Below are positions 1 through 12,023 of a DNA stretch of 64,000 nt, one piece after another. Origin of the DNA: Cyrtodaria siliqua (lineage: Eukaryota; Mollusca; Bivalvia; Adapedonta; Hiatellidae); contig JAWPHD010011233.1 in the NCBI GenBank assembly GCA_037043455.1, forward strand, positions 21,765-85,764, written 5' to 3'. Both the position numbers and the translations under genes were made by a program. Position 1 is the stretch's first letter; each line of letters opens with the position of its first letter. The notes below the pieces were generated by a model. The model ran no database searches and was not told where the DNA came from. It saw only the letters and a program-made list of their open reading frames with translations.

Positions 1-1160
1 ATGTGCGTTGTTTTGTGTTTACCTAGTTGTAATTAACTAAATTATAAGACCTTGACAGCTGAAGTTTGTTTGTAAATTAAATATTTTCAAATTATTTAAA
101 AATAAGACGTTATTTGTTGTTAACAAGATGTATACAGTGCTAAGTAACAAGATGTATTTATGTGCTTCAATTTCGTATTAAATGTGCATATGCATTACTT
201 TGACAAATATTTCACAACTACCATTATGGAATATTTACTAAACAAACTTTAGCAAGTTACTAATCAAATAACTACATTTTGTATTACCTACCTCACTAAC
301 ATTATATGTTTTACCATAATAGGTTTCATCCCCAAACCTGATTCAGATACCAAAAAAGTGTGCAATGCTTATACTGATAGAAATAAATTTGCATTTGTTC
401 AATCATTAATATTAATTATTAGAATAGTTCAAAGCAAATTATTTTTACATATTACTATCTTTTTATAATATTGCACCAATAGTATATTTTAAAAAATTGG
501 TAAAATAGCGAAGAAAATTGAAGTCTCATTTTTTTTTAATTATATGCAAGCAGTTTTAAAGTCAAAATGACGCAGAATAACTCAACTGAGGAGCAAATTT
601 TAATAATTGAATAAAACTCAAGATTGCCATGTGTCCCTTTAAGCAGCAGCTCCAGAATGTTTTGAAATCAGACATCAATCGAAATAGCAAAGCGCGAAAA
701 CTGGATAACTAATTGTAATGCACGCGTGACTTGCTCATTGTAAAGTTTACTAAAATCTAAAAGTTCAGAATATGTTCAGTGAGTTTTTATGTTATTGATG
801 GATATTCCATTCTGCCAAAAAGGAGGAGAAATCTAGCTCTTCGAAATCAATCGAAATGGCACCGTTGCACTGTATCGCAGATTAAATCAAATTAACACCA
901 CAAACATATGCCTTCAGTAAATCGTATTAACTATATTCGAGCATCGACAAAATGAATCTGCATAAGATTGTCATCATACCTTATATATGACAATGCCAAG
1001 AATAACTTAGAGATTGTTATGCAATTCTTGCAAACTGAACAAGGAAACATTAATTAAATTAACTCCAATCCCAAATCCCCTAATCATAAAAATAAAGTAC
1101 GAAATAAAAACCTGGAACCTGTTAACGTTTTTTCTTATCTCATTGAAAAGCAATATTAGT
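1..1160. other. AT-rich stretch without recognised feature
   Basis: I see no convincing exon, RNA gene or repeat here. Open frames are short and have no domain-like composition. Confidence 0.5.
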
Positions 1161-1500
1161 AAAAGAGTATGAGATTGGACCTTTGGAAACGACCGATCAC
1201 GGTAAATATGAAATATTGCAGTCTCGGTTTGAGACTGTTCATGAACGGTAGTGAAAATATGTTTGCATCCGTTCACGCCCCACTAGCTCCGGGTTGAGCA
1301 GAACTCAATATTCGTGAAATCAATAGTACATTCTTTTAACCATCCCGAAGATGGCATGCATATGGCGGTGTACATGCTACTTTTACCGTCATTATTCCAT
1401 GTCCAGAGGCGTATGGTACCAGTATCTAACAAAATGCTATGCCCCGAACAGCAAAATAAACAAAATGGAATTTAGCCCTACAAGAGCATAGGTAGGCCCA
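1161..1500 (+). mobile_element. X-family hairpin repeat, copy 1
   Basis: This is a divergent copy of a repeat also seen at 12.7, 21.2, 39.9, 48.5 and (reversed) 58.0 kb. It begins with the head AAAAGAGTATGA and contains stem 1 (CAGTCTC/GAGACTG with a short loop), stem 2 (GAACGG/CCGTTC) and a CCATC/GATGG hairpin. Stem 2 differs from other copies on both strands of the helix, so pairing is kept. No coding capacity is visible. The family is not one I can name. Confidence 0.75.
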
Positions 1501-1926
1501 AATGACGGCATAGGACCTATGGTTACCTATGGTTGTCGTATCCTGGAGTGGGCGGATCGTTGATGTTATAATGCATTAGGTGAGAAAGGTAAAGATAAGT
1601 TAGTACACAAAAGGTTTCGGAAAATACAACCCACCCTCCCCCATTTTATTGCATTTGTTTTTTATTTTTAATTTTCATTACAGTGCTGACGCAGAGCTAC
1701 GACAATGTCATAATTAACATAGTCTAGTTCTACAGAAAGCATAAACAAGTATGACAACTTCTAAATCATTATCCTTTGAAACACAATATATTCACAACGA
1801 TCTTACTAAAAGTAAATCATGAAACTGAATGTAAATCATGACGTACATTTTATTACGTCCAACTTAAACTGGATTTCCCCGACAACGTCATCGCCCTCAT
1901 TAAGCTCGGTTTTCCTGGAGAACGGT
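1501..1926. other. Unassigned stretch
   Basis: No feature recognised; it lies between the X repeat and the possible minus-strand signal-peptide exon. Confidence 0.4.
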
Positions 1927-2121
1927 TCATACATATATCTGTAAACAGTTGGGAAGAAAATGTTGATCAACTTGCTTAAATGTTAACTCTTCACAAAATG
2001 TATATTGATTGTATCTGCTGTTAGCATTCTCATGCGCTTGACCTGAAATAAAAGTAATGTAGATAATTGCCAACATCAATATTAATATGTGTTTGAATAA
2101 GTGTTTGGTGGAGGAAGTCAT
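1927..2121 (-). CDS. Possible first exon of a small secreted protein
   Basis: A true ATG at 2121-2119 opens a 64-codon frame. Residues about 7-28 form a basic then strongly hydrophobic segment (core ILILMLAIIYITF, then SGQA), which reads as a cleavable signal peptide. The mature part is about 36 residues with two Cys. Just before the stop there is a possible donor GTATGA (GT at 1932-1931), so the coding part may end at 1933 in phase 0 and continue toward position 1. I found no matching downstream exon. It could equally be a chance frame; the signal peptide is the only real support. Confidence 0.3.
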   Translation of the reverse strand: MTSSTKHLFKHILILMLAIIYITFISGQAHENANSRYNQYTFCEELTFKQVDQHFLPNCLQIYV

Positions 2122-2992
2122 TGATTATATACTTGTTGTGTGTGTGTTAACGACGTGTGTCGGCTAACTGGTCAAAAGCTTCTTTAATTAAAACTTAATT
2201 ATTCATAACTGTGTCGACGTCATGTGGTAACCGTCCGTTGTGAATAGACACTCCTTCAAACAAGGCAGTCTCATATTGATATAAGTTATATTTGCTATTT
2301 ATCATATTCACGTGCTTGACATTTCATTGTTAATATATTTAAATTGTGTATGGATATTTGAACAATTACAAATTGTACAATATAAGTGTATGTATATAAA
2401 ATAACATTTGTACATTTACTATAATATGGTCTCGAATCTAATCAGCACCAAACATGAAATTTCATATTTCCTTTACGTTTTTAATCACATTTATTTTGTT
2501 TTCCCTTCTTCAAATAATGTTGTTAAATTGTAAGTTATTATTTTAATAAAATATGACTGAAGTTAACAATTTGACAGTTGTGACAAAAAAAAGGTATCTG
2601 ACAAAAAAAAGGTATATTTTTTTTGTATTGAAATGTGAAGCTATGGAAATTAATGTTATTGACTTAGAGCCTGTCTGTAAATTCTCTTTTTTGTGGCTTT
2701 AAAGTCGAACACTGCTTAAGCTATCTTGCGTGAGGTGTTTACTTTATATTACCTCTCATGAACGGATTCAATGAAACTTATCAATTTGAAATGCAGACAA
2801 CGCTGGTAAAACTTTAATTTAAGATATTACAATGCATGTTCAGAAGCTTAACTTGATTGAAAAATACGAGTGAAAGTGTTAGTTGTCCTGATATAAATAC
2901 TATATATGTGACTATGAAAATAACTCGATTCTTAATCAGACATATCCTAATTTGATTAAGTAAACACAAATAACTCTAAAAGTAGTTCTAAA
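2122..2992. other. AT-rich stretch without recognised feature
   Basis: Only a short local duplication near 2582-2615 (GACAAAAAAAAGGTAT twice) stands out. Confidence 0.4.
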
Positions 2993-3365
2993 AGTCGAAC
3001 AGGGAATGTAGCATTCACGGACTACAGTCCCCAAAAGCAAGCATAGAAACAAACAATAATTATAATACTAGAAGAGTGTTCTTATTTCAGCTTGGGTAGG
3101 TTGCAGGTTAACTTTTTATGCAAAGGGGCATAACTCTGCCAACATGAACATTTTAGATGACAATTTGTGTGAAGTTCCATAAACATAGGTCAAATACTTT
3201 TCAAGTTATGGCTAAGGTTAGGTTACATGCTAAAGTGTGACGGACGACGACGGACGTATGACGAACCAAGTGATCCCTAAATGGACAAAAATACCAGATA
3301 TGACATCACAGACAAACATAAAAGGGTAGACAATAGGGCTAACGCTAGATAAGCAGTGCTACAAT
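2993..3365 (-). mobile_element. PLE-A 3'-end remnant, interrupted
   Basis: The outer parts (2993-3070 and about 3300-3365) match the 3' terminal region of the PLE-A repeats found elsewhere (GTCGAACAGGGAATG start and GGTAGACAATAGGGCTA block on the plus strand). About 230 bp between them is a different dispersed-type sequence ending in a GACGGACGACGACGG-like run, probably a later insertion. Confidence 0.5.
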
Positions 3366-3750
3366 TCCTGATCGACTTTTATATCCACTATTAGAAACAA
3401 AGATTGAATTCAAGTTAGAGGTCTACTGGAGAGATCAAAATATGGAAATGAAAGAATATGCATGCTTTTGTAAAAATACAAATAAAGACTAGATGACTTT
3501 TTCATATCATAGGCCGTGAGCTAATAAGGCAAACCCTCCCGCCCCCGGAGAATTTTGTAGACCTTATTTTTCTGAAAGACCCTACTTTTCTGAAAAACAT
3601 TATATATGTAGTATATTGCAACTTGTCTGCCGTCTGAGCGTTTGGGCTTTATTGTGTTACAGGGTGTGCGATAGGGTATCTATACAATAATAATTATTTT
3701 TACTGCATTTTGAAGACTAAAAAAATGTATGGAAGAAAGTGGTTTACATT

Positions 3751-4430
3751 ACCGTAATTTACGTTACCTTGTTTTATTTATTTTTTTAACATTAAGAACA
3801 TGAATGATGTTACATCCGAAAATTATTCCAACGTGCCTATGGTGATAATAATGTTTGGTTCTTGTAATGTCCGTGACATTGTGTGTTTTTAAATCATTTT
3901 CTATTTTCCGCATGTTAAAAGAAATTAGAACCAATCATCCAATAAACTATTCAAGTTTTATTACAACATTCCTTTAGACTTAATTGATTGCAATAACTGA
4001 TTTTGAACATTATTTATGCCTTTCAAACTACAAAATTTAGTTTCACTTACTGTTTCTACCGTTGATACCTGTATTGTTAAGCCTACGTTACCGTAATTTA
4101 CGTTACCTTGTTGAATGGGATGTTTGGTTTAAGAAATTAAGAACATAACTAGTTTACATCGGAACATTATTTCAAACATCTTAATTATATCAGACATACG
4201 TATCCATTACGTGAGCAATGTTTGATTCTTGTATTGTCCGTTACAGGGTGTCTTTTTTTTAAATAATTAATAATAATGTTCCGTGTGTTACCAGAAATCT
4301 AGAAACGTCAGCCAGTTAACTTATAAAGATGTTAATACCACATTCCTTTACACATCATCGATGGTAACAACAGTGTTTGAACAACCATAAAATTGTGTCA
4401 AGCTAAAATGTGTTACCTTGTGTATTACTA
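3751..4430. repeat. Two diverged tandem copies of a ~339-bp unit
   Basis: ACCGTAATTTACGTTACCTTG begins at 3751 and again at 4090. The two following stretches share several blocks in order: AAGAACAT, TTACATC, ATGTTTG.TTCTTGTA.TGTCCG, a run of T before AAAT, a CCG.(A/G)TGTTA block and ACATTCCTTTA. A third, poorer copy may follow. No coding signal. Confidence 0.5.
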
Positions 4431-5076
4431 TTTACCTACGTTACAATTAAGTTTACATCATTTTATTTAAATACCACATCTAAGTATATAATATAAACAT
4501 GGACATATTCCTTCATATACTGTTTATGCATAGGCAAACATTGATTGTAATGATGTTTGTATATAACTTACGTGACTCATTCGTCGTTTTTACGTTACCA
4601 AATTCAAAGAAAATAGCAAATTATATACACAATGTTTAACTGATAGTGTATTCATATATTAATCAAATGTAAAAAAATAAGCAATTTCAACATATTCACA
4701 AAATGAATTGAACTTTACTTACGTTACTAACAATATAAATGTATAGCTCTATGAGATAGCATGCATTTTCATTGAAATATATTACATCGTTTGAGCTTAT
4801 AATTCCTCGATACATTATCATCACTTCTTCAAACTGAGTATCAATCAGTTCGTTTGCTGCCATATCTTCAAGCCCATTATTGCTTCCTTCTTCAGTGTCA
4901 AGCTCTTTGAACATGATGTCAACCAATTATTGTGACGCAATATATATCACCAATAGTCCAGTCAAATGCAATAACTTTATCTTCTCTCATTTGTTTCTGC
5001 GTCTGGTAGGTCTGGTTAATGTTGGTCAGTATGGTGCCACGAAAACACACGAAAGTGTTCATGTTCAAATGCATGA
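4431..5076. other. Unassigned AT-rich stretch
   Basis: Short frames on both strands at 4696-5119 overlap each other and look like chance. No domain or splice pattern is convincing. Confidence 0.35.
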
Positions 5077-5522
5077 GGTCATATACCACTATTGCATTTT
5101 ACATAGGGTTACATTATAGCCTTTTTGCCCTAAAACACATTTTACATACCCAAGGGAACCTTTTAGGCTACTTTATGTTCAAGAACTATCTTAGACACAC
5201 TTAAAAAAGTGAAAATAATTGGGGGTTTTGTAATGCTTTCACCTACTATCGGTTTGATGAAGGTGCTGACCGTCGGGCTCGCAGCAAATAAATGTGAATT
5301 TCTGACAATTTACTATACCTGCAATTTTCTCAATAAAATAGCCCAGATGCAAGAACGAATTTTATCACCTACACATTTTATTTTTACATTTTATGTACAC
5401 CAGTTATGATTAAGGCAATTCTACCCAATCAGAAAATAGCTCTTTCGAAAAAGATATACCCTAATACACCCTATACTTTTTTCAGCCAATCAGTAGCCCC
5501 AAAACAATAGTGGTATGTGACC
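5077..5522. mobile_element. Non-autonomous DNA element with ~18-bp TIRs
   Basis: GGTCATATACCACTATTG at 5077 is matched by its inverted partner ending at 5522 (CAATAGTGGTATGTGACC), one mismatch apart. The left ~75 bp recurs almost unchanged at 6760. No transposase is visible, so this is a MITE-like element about 446 bp long. Confidence 0.6.
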
Positions 5523-6759
5523 TAAATAAACGTTCAAACCTAACTGAAGTTTGTTTTTTCTTTCTAAATTGTTTCATACATTCATTCTGAGGAAAATGGT
5601 GTCTTTTGTTTTTAGAAAAAAATACTTTTCTACAAAATATGAGGGCTTTAAAGGGCTTCGGCTGATGTCAAATTCATGTGATTTTTACGCGTAAATCCAG
5701 AATCTTCAAAATGCCATATCTCGACAACCGTTCCAATCTTTTGTTTCAAATAAATTGATTTTGAATTAATTTCATCAATAACATGTGATTTTCAACCAGT
5801 TGAAGCTCTCTTGAAAACCATTTCGACTGAAAAAATGATATTTGTGATTTTCAGGGCTCAAAATAGCAGATTTTACCATAAAAATGCCACTGTTTTTGTA
5901 TATATTCAAAATCTGCCTTCAAATGGAATAATTAACATTATGCAGCAGTTTCTATATGTGAAACCATCAAGAAAATGCAACTTTTCACTTTAAAAATGAC
6001 AAAAAATAATTCTGAGAATATCCTTCCAACTCCATTTTTAAGGCCATTCCATATTTTACAATATGCTCATTACACAAGATTGCATGTAACTGTACAATTT
6101 AATGTATTTTTTTATTAGATATTGTTTGTGCCACCTTTATAGGTCATTTTCATGCAACCATGCAGCCAAAAAGCACTGTTGACAGTACAGATTCATGAAA
6201 ATTCATTCAAATGAAGGCGGTGGGACAGAAAAAAACTATAAAAAAAATAGAAAATGTCACATTTTTTGCCAACTAAATTATTTAATTTGTAAAATGTATT
6301 TAACCGCATAAAATATTTGCATATCAACACTAACCGTAAAGACGCGATGAACTCAGAGTCAGAGTTTACCTCAACATCTTTTTCAAAACAGACATAAGCG
6401 CTTTTCGACATCTTAGCAGCTTGTCACTTTCTGACATTTTTGTCAAAAAATGTATGCAAAGCCCTCAGAAATGAATAAAACTTACTAGATATACCTTTAA
6501 TTGTGTCTAATAGGTGCATTACAGGCCAATTGTGTATACCAGGTGTCAGGTATGGCTAATTTTGCGTCCACAACCCTAATAAAATAATTTAAATTACCTA
6601 TATTGCATCATAAAACTTTCAAATATTTAAAAATCATTAAAAAAGTTACAAGAAAAGTCAAAATACAACATAATTCAACATTTCTCACACTTTCAAATCA
6701 TTGTGTTAGAAAAAAAGTATGTCTACTTTCACTTTTACCCCATGCATAATCTAGCTTTA
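5523..6759. other. AT-rich stretch without recognised feature
   Basis: Short frames on both strands, none with recognisable composition. It lies between two copies of the same TIR sequence that point away from each other, so it is not the inside of one element. Confidence 0.35.
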
Positions 6760-6845
6760 GGTCATATACCACTATTGCATTTTACATAGGGTTACATTAT
6801 AGCCTTTTGGCCCTAAAACACATTTTACATCACCTACACATATTT
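6760..6845 (+). repeat. Solo left end of the 5.1-kb TIR element
   Basis: About 75 bp is nearly identical to 5077-5150, followed by a short CACCTACACAT block that also occurs at about 5366. No inverted partner was found downstream, so this looks like a deletion derivative. Confidence 0.55.
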
Positions 6846-7089
6846 CAATGGGACAGCCTTGCCTCTCCCTACGAACCCACTGGTTGTAAAGCTAAGTATC
6901 AGACTAATTAACCTCTAAAATTTGTTTCACATTTAACCTATTCTTTTTTAATCATTCCAGTGCCAAACATTACATAAGGCTGTATTACTGAAACACATTT
7001 TGAAAGCAGGATCAGCATCTCTGTGTCAAGAGAATGCACCACGATTGTTTCTGATGTTGGTGTGAATTGATAGTGATATGTTCATTCTG

Positions 7090-7800
7090 ATATCTGCTTC
7101 CTCCTATGATGAAAACAGACTTTCCTGATCATCAGCAATGACACATATGTCATCTGAAATGGCAGGCCGGGGACTTTTTTCCCAGACAAAGTAGGTCTTA
7201 TGACTTTGGAGGTTTGGTGCATGTCTGTCTGTTTTCCACTGGCCACAAATATGATTAATGAATTGTGTCGTATTGTCGAGATTACTCAATTAACTCTTTA
7301 AATCACAATATGTCTTCGTTTTCGACACAGACAGCAGTAACTTTGGGGTTTCATCTCGCCTCTTTCAATCAAACTACTTGAAATATCTAGGGACGCAAGT
7401 CGACTTTCACAAAGTCGATTCAAGGTGCTATGGTAAGGTAAGTATGTCAAACACCAGCTCTGCCAAATCTTCAAATGTACCAGGAACTAATGGCTGATTG
7501 TGAGGTGATGCGTTACCTTCACACACATACACAGTAAATTCGGTAGGTCGTTGTGTAGCTGGCGCAACTGATACATTTAAGAAATAGACCAATTTGGCTT
7601 TGTCAGTTCTAACTGAATTGCCATCAGCTGTTCAAGGGACCATGGTACTGAACCTAGAAGATGTGATAGCTTCAACAGAAGATCTGTCTCATACCTGCTC
7701 AATAAGCGAATCATTTAACCAAATAGTGTATAGCGTGTCATTTAACAAGTCTTTATCATCCTCTTTTTTTTGACAAATATTTCATGGTCTTTTCAGCCTG
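7090..7800 (-). pseudogene. Decayed ORF of a multicopy uncharacterised animal protein family
   Basis: The minus strand reads as a chain of protein-like blocks broken by stops and at least one frameshift: a TADGNSVRTDKAKL block, a block around ATQRPTEFTVYVCEGNAS, PGTFEDLAELVFDIL, then after a damaged part GQWKTDRHAPNLQSHKTYFV and an EEAD block. From memory the order resembles a large family of uncharacterised proteins repeated many times in bivalve, echinoderm and cnidarian genomes; its function is unknown to me and it may be transposon-linked. Stops interrupt nearly every block, so the copy is dead. It may extend toward 8.1 kb, but I cannot recognise that part. Confidence 0.55.
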
Positions 7801-8359
7801 ATGATGTAATAGATCATCATCAACATCTCTCTATGCTGGAATATCGGACGATCAGAGGTATAGCTCATAGTCATTGATAACTACTCGGAATAGGGTTTGT
7901 AAAACCAATGATAGATTCCGTGGCTCTTCTCGAGCCTTTATTATTGTTCTTTGTTTGGGATGGATGCAGATCTTTGCGCGAGGAAATAACGTCTGATGCC
8001 ATATTTGCCATTTGGAGAGCGGCCTCTAGCAGCTTTGCTCTACAATGACCTGTAATGCACCAGTGGTATTACCGGTATTCTGCATACTTTCAACTGAATC
8101 CAATGATGTTACCCTGAATATTTGCATCTTGTAGTTTATGAATAATTATGTGACTTATGGAAGAAGGACACTGAATCTCCTGTTTTGGAGAAGATCTTTT
8201 GATTCAGGAACGGATTGTGTCAAGACTCAGGTTGTCATTAAATATACTGTAATTTGTCTGGCGTAGCTCCAATGGTAATACTCAAAGATCAAACACGCAC
8301 AGAAACAAAGAACACATTTAAAGATGAATAAAAGTAACCCTGACTTCTGCACTCATTAA

Positions 8360-8465
8360 ATCGTGTATTGTTCTTTTCTTTGTGCATGTACTTTCGCATG
8401 TTTGTGGTACAGTGCTAACTTGCGTTGCCATTGCGTTTGGGTGCTCTGATTTCTATAGGACCATT
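8360..8465 (+). mobile_element. PLE-B 3'-terminal fragment
   Basis: It contains the block GTGGTACAGTG..GCCATTGCGTTTGGG and ends at TTTCTATAGGACC, the shared 3' terminus of the PLE-B copies at 29.27, 40.47 and (reversed) 23.0, 33.4 and 61.7 kb. Only about 100 bp survives, as expected for severe 5' truncation. Confidence 0.65.
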
Positions 8466-9099
8466 TTTCTCGTTGTCCCTGTTCTGTCCAATTTAAATCT
8501 TATTTATGAAAACATCGGACTCTCGGAATTTTGTTATCCAAGTCATAAATACAAATGCATATAATCATTTCTGGCTATAAAGCTATGTTTACGAAATGGA
8601 ACATCATATGTTTTAGTTGAAGTTCATATATATGAGCAATATTATATTTAATATTTATCATTTAAAAACATGGCACACCATATTTCATATAAAACTTACC
8701 ATATGCTATTAGTACTATGATTCGAATTTATAGCCACACACACTTCCTAGATTGCCTCCAATTTCTTTAACATACCCTTTGACGTATTAATATTTCCGTT
8801 AATGATATACTGTACGTTTTAAAACTATGAATACGGTTTGCCGTGTTTGTATGTGTCTGCCAGCAATAGTCACGTCATTAAGTTTAATAAACCAATCAGA
8901 AAACAGGAATGAAGGCTGTCACCGCCTTATTCAATATCAATCAACTTCAGTTGTGTTTAAAACGTTATTATCCGGAGACAAAGTAGAATAAGATCTAGTT
9001 TGTATTTAACACTGATCTGGGTAGTTGCAAATATTTAATACGCAACGATGTGGCATTGAAAAGCACCTATTTGTAACTATATTTATTTATCAGAAAACA

Positions 9100-9403
9100 A
9101 TGTACACACACTTGAGTGTATATGCCATTTTGGTACAGGTTACAACGTTTGTACTAGGAAATGTCGACTTGTTCACTAAATTTACCGCACTTCCCGAGCT
9201 GGCCAACAACACTTGTCCAGTAGAAGATGAGCTGTATCTACATACCTCCTTTGGTGTATTTGAATGTGTAGCACTTTGCTCCAAAACCGATGGTTGCTTA
9301 AGTGTGTTTTTTAATTCCGATCAGTCACTTTGCCGTGGATGCAGTGGAATATACAACTAAGGCAGCACACTACCAACAGAAGATGGAACACACTACCTCG
9401 CTA
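9100..9403 (+). CDS. Exon 1 of PAN-EB-PAN secreted protein; contains an in-frame stop
   Basis: The ATG at 9100 is the best start: it begins a hydrophobic N-terminus (about 20 residues) that reads as a signal peptide, and a possible acceptor (TTTATCAG) lies just upstream at 9083-9093. The mature part has a Cys pattern (C...FECVALCSKTDGCLSVFF...C..C) typical of PAN/Apple-like modules. The frame is broken by TAA at 9358-9360, yet the same frame stays open beyond it for 14 more codons (GSTLPTEDGTHYL...) to a good donor, GTAAGT at 9404. The splice is phase 1, matching exon 2. Either the allele is a pseudogene, the stop is a sequencing or assembly error, or the stop is genuine and yields a one-domain protein. 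Confidence 0.7.
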
Positions 9404-9587
9404 GTAAGTGATTTACTTTATATATTACATTAGATATTGTATTTAAACGTAAACCAAATTAACTAAATACATGATTTAAAGTAGTGTGTTTCACGTTTTT
9501 GCATTTTACCCCTGGATACACTATTTAACATCATATGAAGCAGTTTAAAACGGTTTGGTCCGTTATTTATTATAATAGAGGATATAT

Positions 9588-9728
9588 GTTTGTTTTGAGT
9601 GAATATAGGGTTTATTTTTCATCGAGAAGTGAGAAAACATATTTTCACGAGTGCTTTAGCACCAGTGAAAATATTTGAGTTTTCTCACTTCGAGATGAAT
9701 ATAAATCCTTTATTCACGACAAACCAAC
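9588..9728. mobile_element. Foldback (hairpin) MITE
   Basis: The left arm (GTTTTGAGTGAATATAGGGT..., CATCGAGAAGTGAGAAAAC) is the imperfect inverse of the right arm (GTTTTCTCACTTCGAGATG...TTCACGACAAA). A related element with the same outer sequence lies at 25759-25882. Confidence 0.65.
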
Positions 9729-9972
9729 ACATATTCTATTTATTGTATACTCAGAACCTGGAAATGTATGCAGAACAAAATATAATGCGCCAAAACAATG
9801 ACGTCAATAATGTCAACAACGTAAACAACGTCAACAGTTGCATGACGTCATTTTGAGTGAAAATATATTATATTTTACATGTGAAATATAAACAATGAAA
9901 ATATAAGTTTTTACTTTAAAGGTCTATATCAAATACATTACATGACGTAACAGAATACTGTTTGACAAAGTA

Positions 9973-10059
9973 CACAACACTACATATACTACAGGCTGAT
10001 GCACAACACGACATATACTACAGGCTGATGCACAACACGACATATACTACAGGCTGATG
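9973..10059. repeat. 29-bp tandem repeat, 3 copies
   Basis: The unit CACAACACGACATATACTAC plus AGGCTGATG is repeated three times, nearly exactly. Confidence 0.9.
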
Positions 10060-10223
10060 GGCGCGTACCTAGAGCAAATGGGACGGGTTTAACGCCTAGT
10101 TTACTGCCAACTTCAAGACCGTGAACCATGACTGAAAACTGAACACACTTTTATAGCTGACCTATTTCAATTCGTTACCTGCATCGCAAGTACACAAACA
10201 TCCATTCAATGACAAATAGTATA

Positions 10224-10291
10224 GCCTATGCGAGTTTCGAACTAATGACTTTCGGATTGACAATCACTCCGCTTTACCATTGGGCTAATCC
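10224..10291 (-). mobile_element. tRNA-like SINE head
   Basis: On the minus strand there is a D-arm/A-box-like TTAGCCCAATGGTAAAGC, an anticodon-arm-like CGGAGTGATTGTCAATCCG with GTC in the loop position, and a T-arm/B-box-like TTAGTTCGAAACTCG. The acceptor stem does not pair, so this is a tRNA-derived module and not a working tRNA gene. Confidence 0.55.
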
Positions 10292-10514
10292 AATCATTTG
10301 ATCAATATCGTAATTTGTATAATATACTGTTAGCATTGTAGGCTTATCCTCTGTTCATTTTGTGTGTGTGATTTAATGCGTTTCTAATTGATACGTACAC
10401 TTAAGACATTCGAAAAACATGCCCCAGACAATGTAGATTACAAATTCCAGCATTAGAATAGTACACGCTGAAATAAACTGTGTATGTTTTGGTGAAATAA
10501 CATTAAAAAATAAC

Positions 10515-10870
10515 CCTAATAAATATTGATAAAGGTGATCCTTTGGGAGCAAAAAACACAATTAAGAGAATAAAGAAGTAGACTCGGTTTTATTGAGTCT
10601 GTTCATGAGAAGTAATGAAAGAAGCCACACCACTAACGCCCCTTAGTACCGGCTTAAGCGGTATTCTACTTCAAAGCCACCTATATTGGGCTCGTTGGTC
10701 CCAAAGGACCAGTAAAAAAACCACTACTGATTCGTAGCACCGGGATACTTTTTACAGCCGCCACACTGCACTAAACGAACGCTAGTGTGAATGTTGATAA
10801 ATACTGATAAAGGTGATCCTTTGGGAGCAACAAACACAATTAAGAGAATAAAGCAGCATAAAGCTTAGTT
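10515..10870 (+). mobile_element. Y-family hairpin repeat with repeated head
   Basis: The stem AGACTC/GAGTCT lies at about 10580-10602. The head block GGTGATCCTTTGGGAGCAA occurs both before (10532) and after (10816) the body, with spacing near 280 bp, which fits a partial tandem array like that at 19.3 kb. The second stem is decayed in this copy. Confidence 0.65.
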
Positions 10871-10917
10871 CATTATTAAACCAGTAAATAGTGAAAATGA
10901 AAAGTAGTATTTCAGGT

Positions 10918-10992
10918 GTCTCTGTAGCGTAATGGTTACGTATACGGATGGTCAATCCTGAGGTATGGAGTTCAAATCTCGTGTTGAGCGAC
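10918..10992 (+). mobile_element. tRNA-like module
   Basis: A-box-like TAGCGTAATGGTTACG, an anticodon arm with GGTCAATCC and B-box-like GGAGTTCAAATCTCG occur with tRNA spacing. The first and last bases pair (GTCTCT against AGCGAC, one mismatch). This is the most tRNA-like of the modules here, but stems are imperfect and no terminator T-run follows; a SINE head or pseudo-tRNA is likelier than a gene. Confidence 0.5.
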
Positions 10993-12023
10993 CTATTGTT
11001 CAATGATTATGCCAGTGATGTTTTGTATACCGATATTGCTATAAATAAACGACGGATTCAAATGATGGCATGGTATAAGGTTCTTTCATTATATACGGGT
11101 TTATGGCCATGGTTTACAAGCATCGAATTCTGAAGTAAACCAAGCGTAAATCCCCGCCCATTTAATGTAGGTACACGCCCACTATCCTTATACACAGCTA
11201 TCATGGCTATAGTATATTTAAGTAGAAGTTACTGGAATGGTTCGATAAACTTTGTAATGCAGTTGTTAAAAGAAATAGCATGACGACGCTATTCACGTAT
11301 TTGCTATTTGTATTTCTTTAAGAAGGCATCCGAACAAAGGTAATGTATCAGCTGCTTATGTGTAGCTATACATATTAAAACACATACATTTGAATTATAA
11401 AAATAGTTTTTTGAAAACAGTCTATAAAAATCGGAATATTTATAAAATTGATGTCTGAACCACTCTGTAAGGGTTTAAAACAAAGTTGTTTATTGAGGCG
11501 ATTGTCAATTTAAAGCTACATGTTTGTTTCCGTGAGTTTTTTCTCTGATGCATTTTTTATCGAGATTTTTTTCTGGGTATAGTGTTCCAGTTTCTGACAA
11601 AATGCTGTGCCCTAAACGAGAACAAAATGAGCGAAATAAAGAGATCACACTGTTTGCTGCTGGTCAGTAATATCTCCAAAGTACACTATTTAAACACAGG
11701 TCCAAGCTTTAAAGAATTAACAGTCCATTATAGAAACGCGAGACAGTAAGGATTAAGTAGTATGTAACTTCCACCAGTTGTTTGATCTATCACACTCATT
11801 ATTGAATACCCCTTTACATTATTGCACTCACTCCATGCAGTCATACAATTAAATAATCGGGCCAGTGGTAATGTCCCGTCACTGCGGATCTACGTTGTGA
11901 ATATGTTTTTGTGGAGATATTCAATCCATTTTCTATAAAATACCATACATATACATCAGTGTCTGTAAGCAGTTTATACGATAAATATTAATAAACTCAT
12001 ATTTATACTGTTTTAAGAACATA

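Noticed and set aside
10918..10992. Functional tRNA gene
   Set aside because: Stems are imperfect, the T-arm has mismatches, and similar A/B-box modules in the window lie inside mobile elements.
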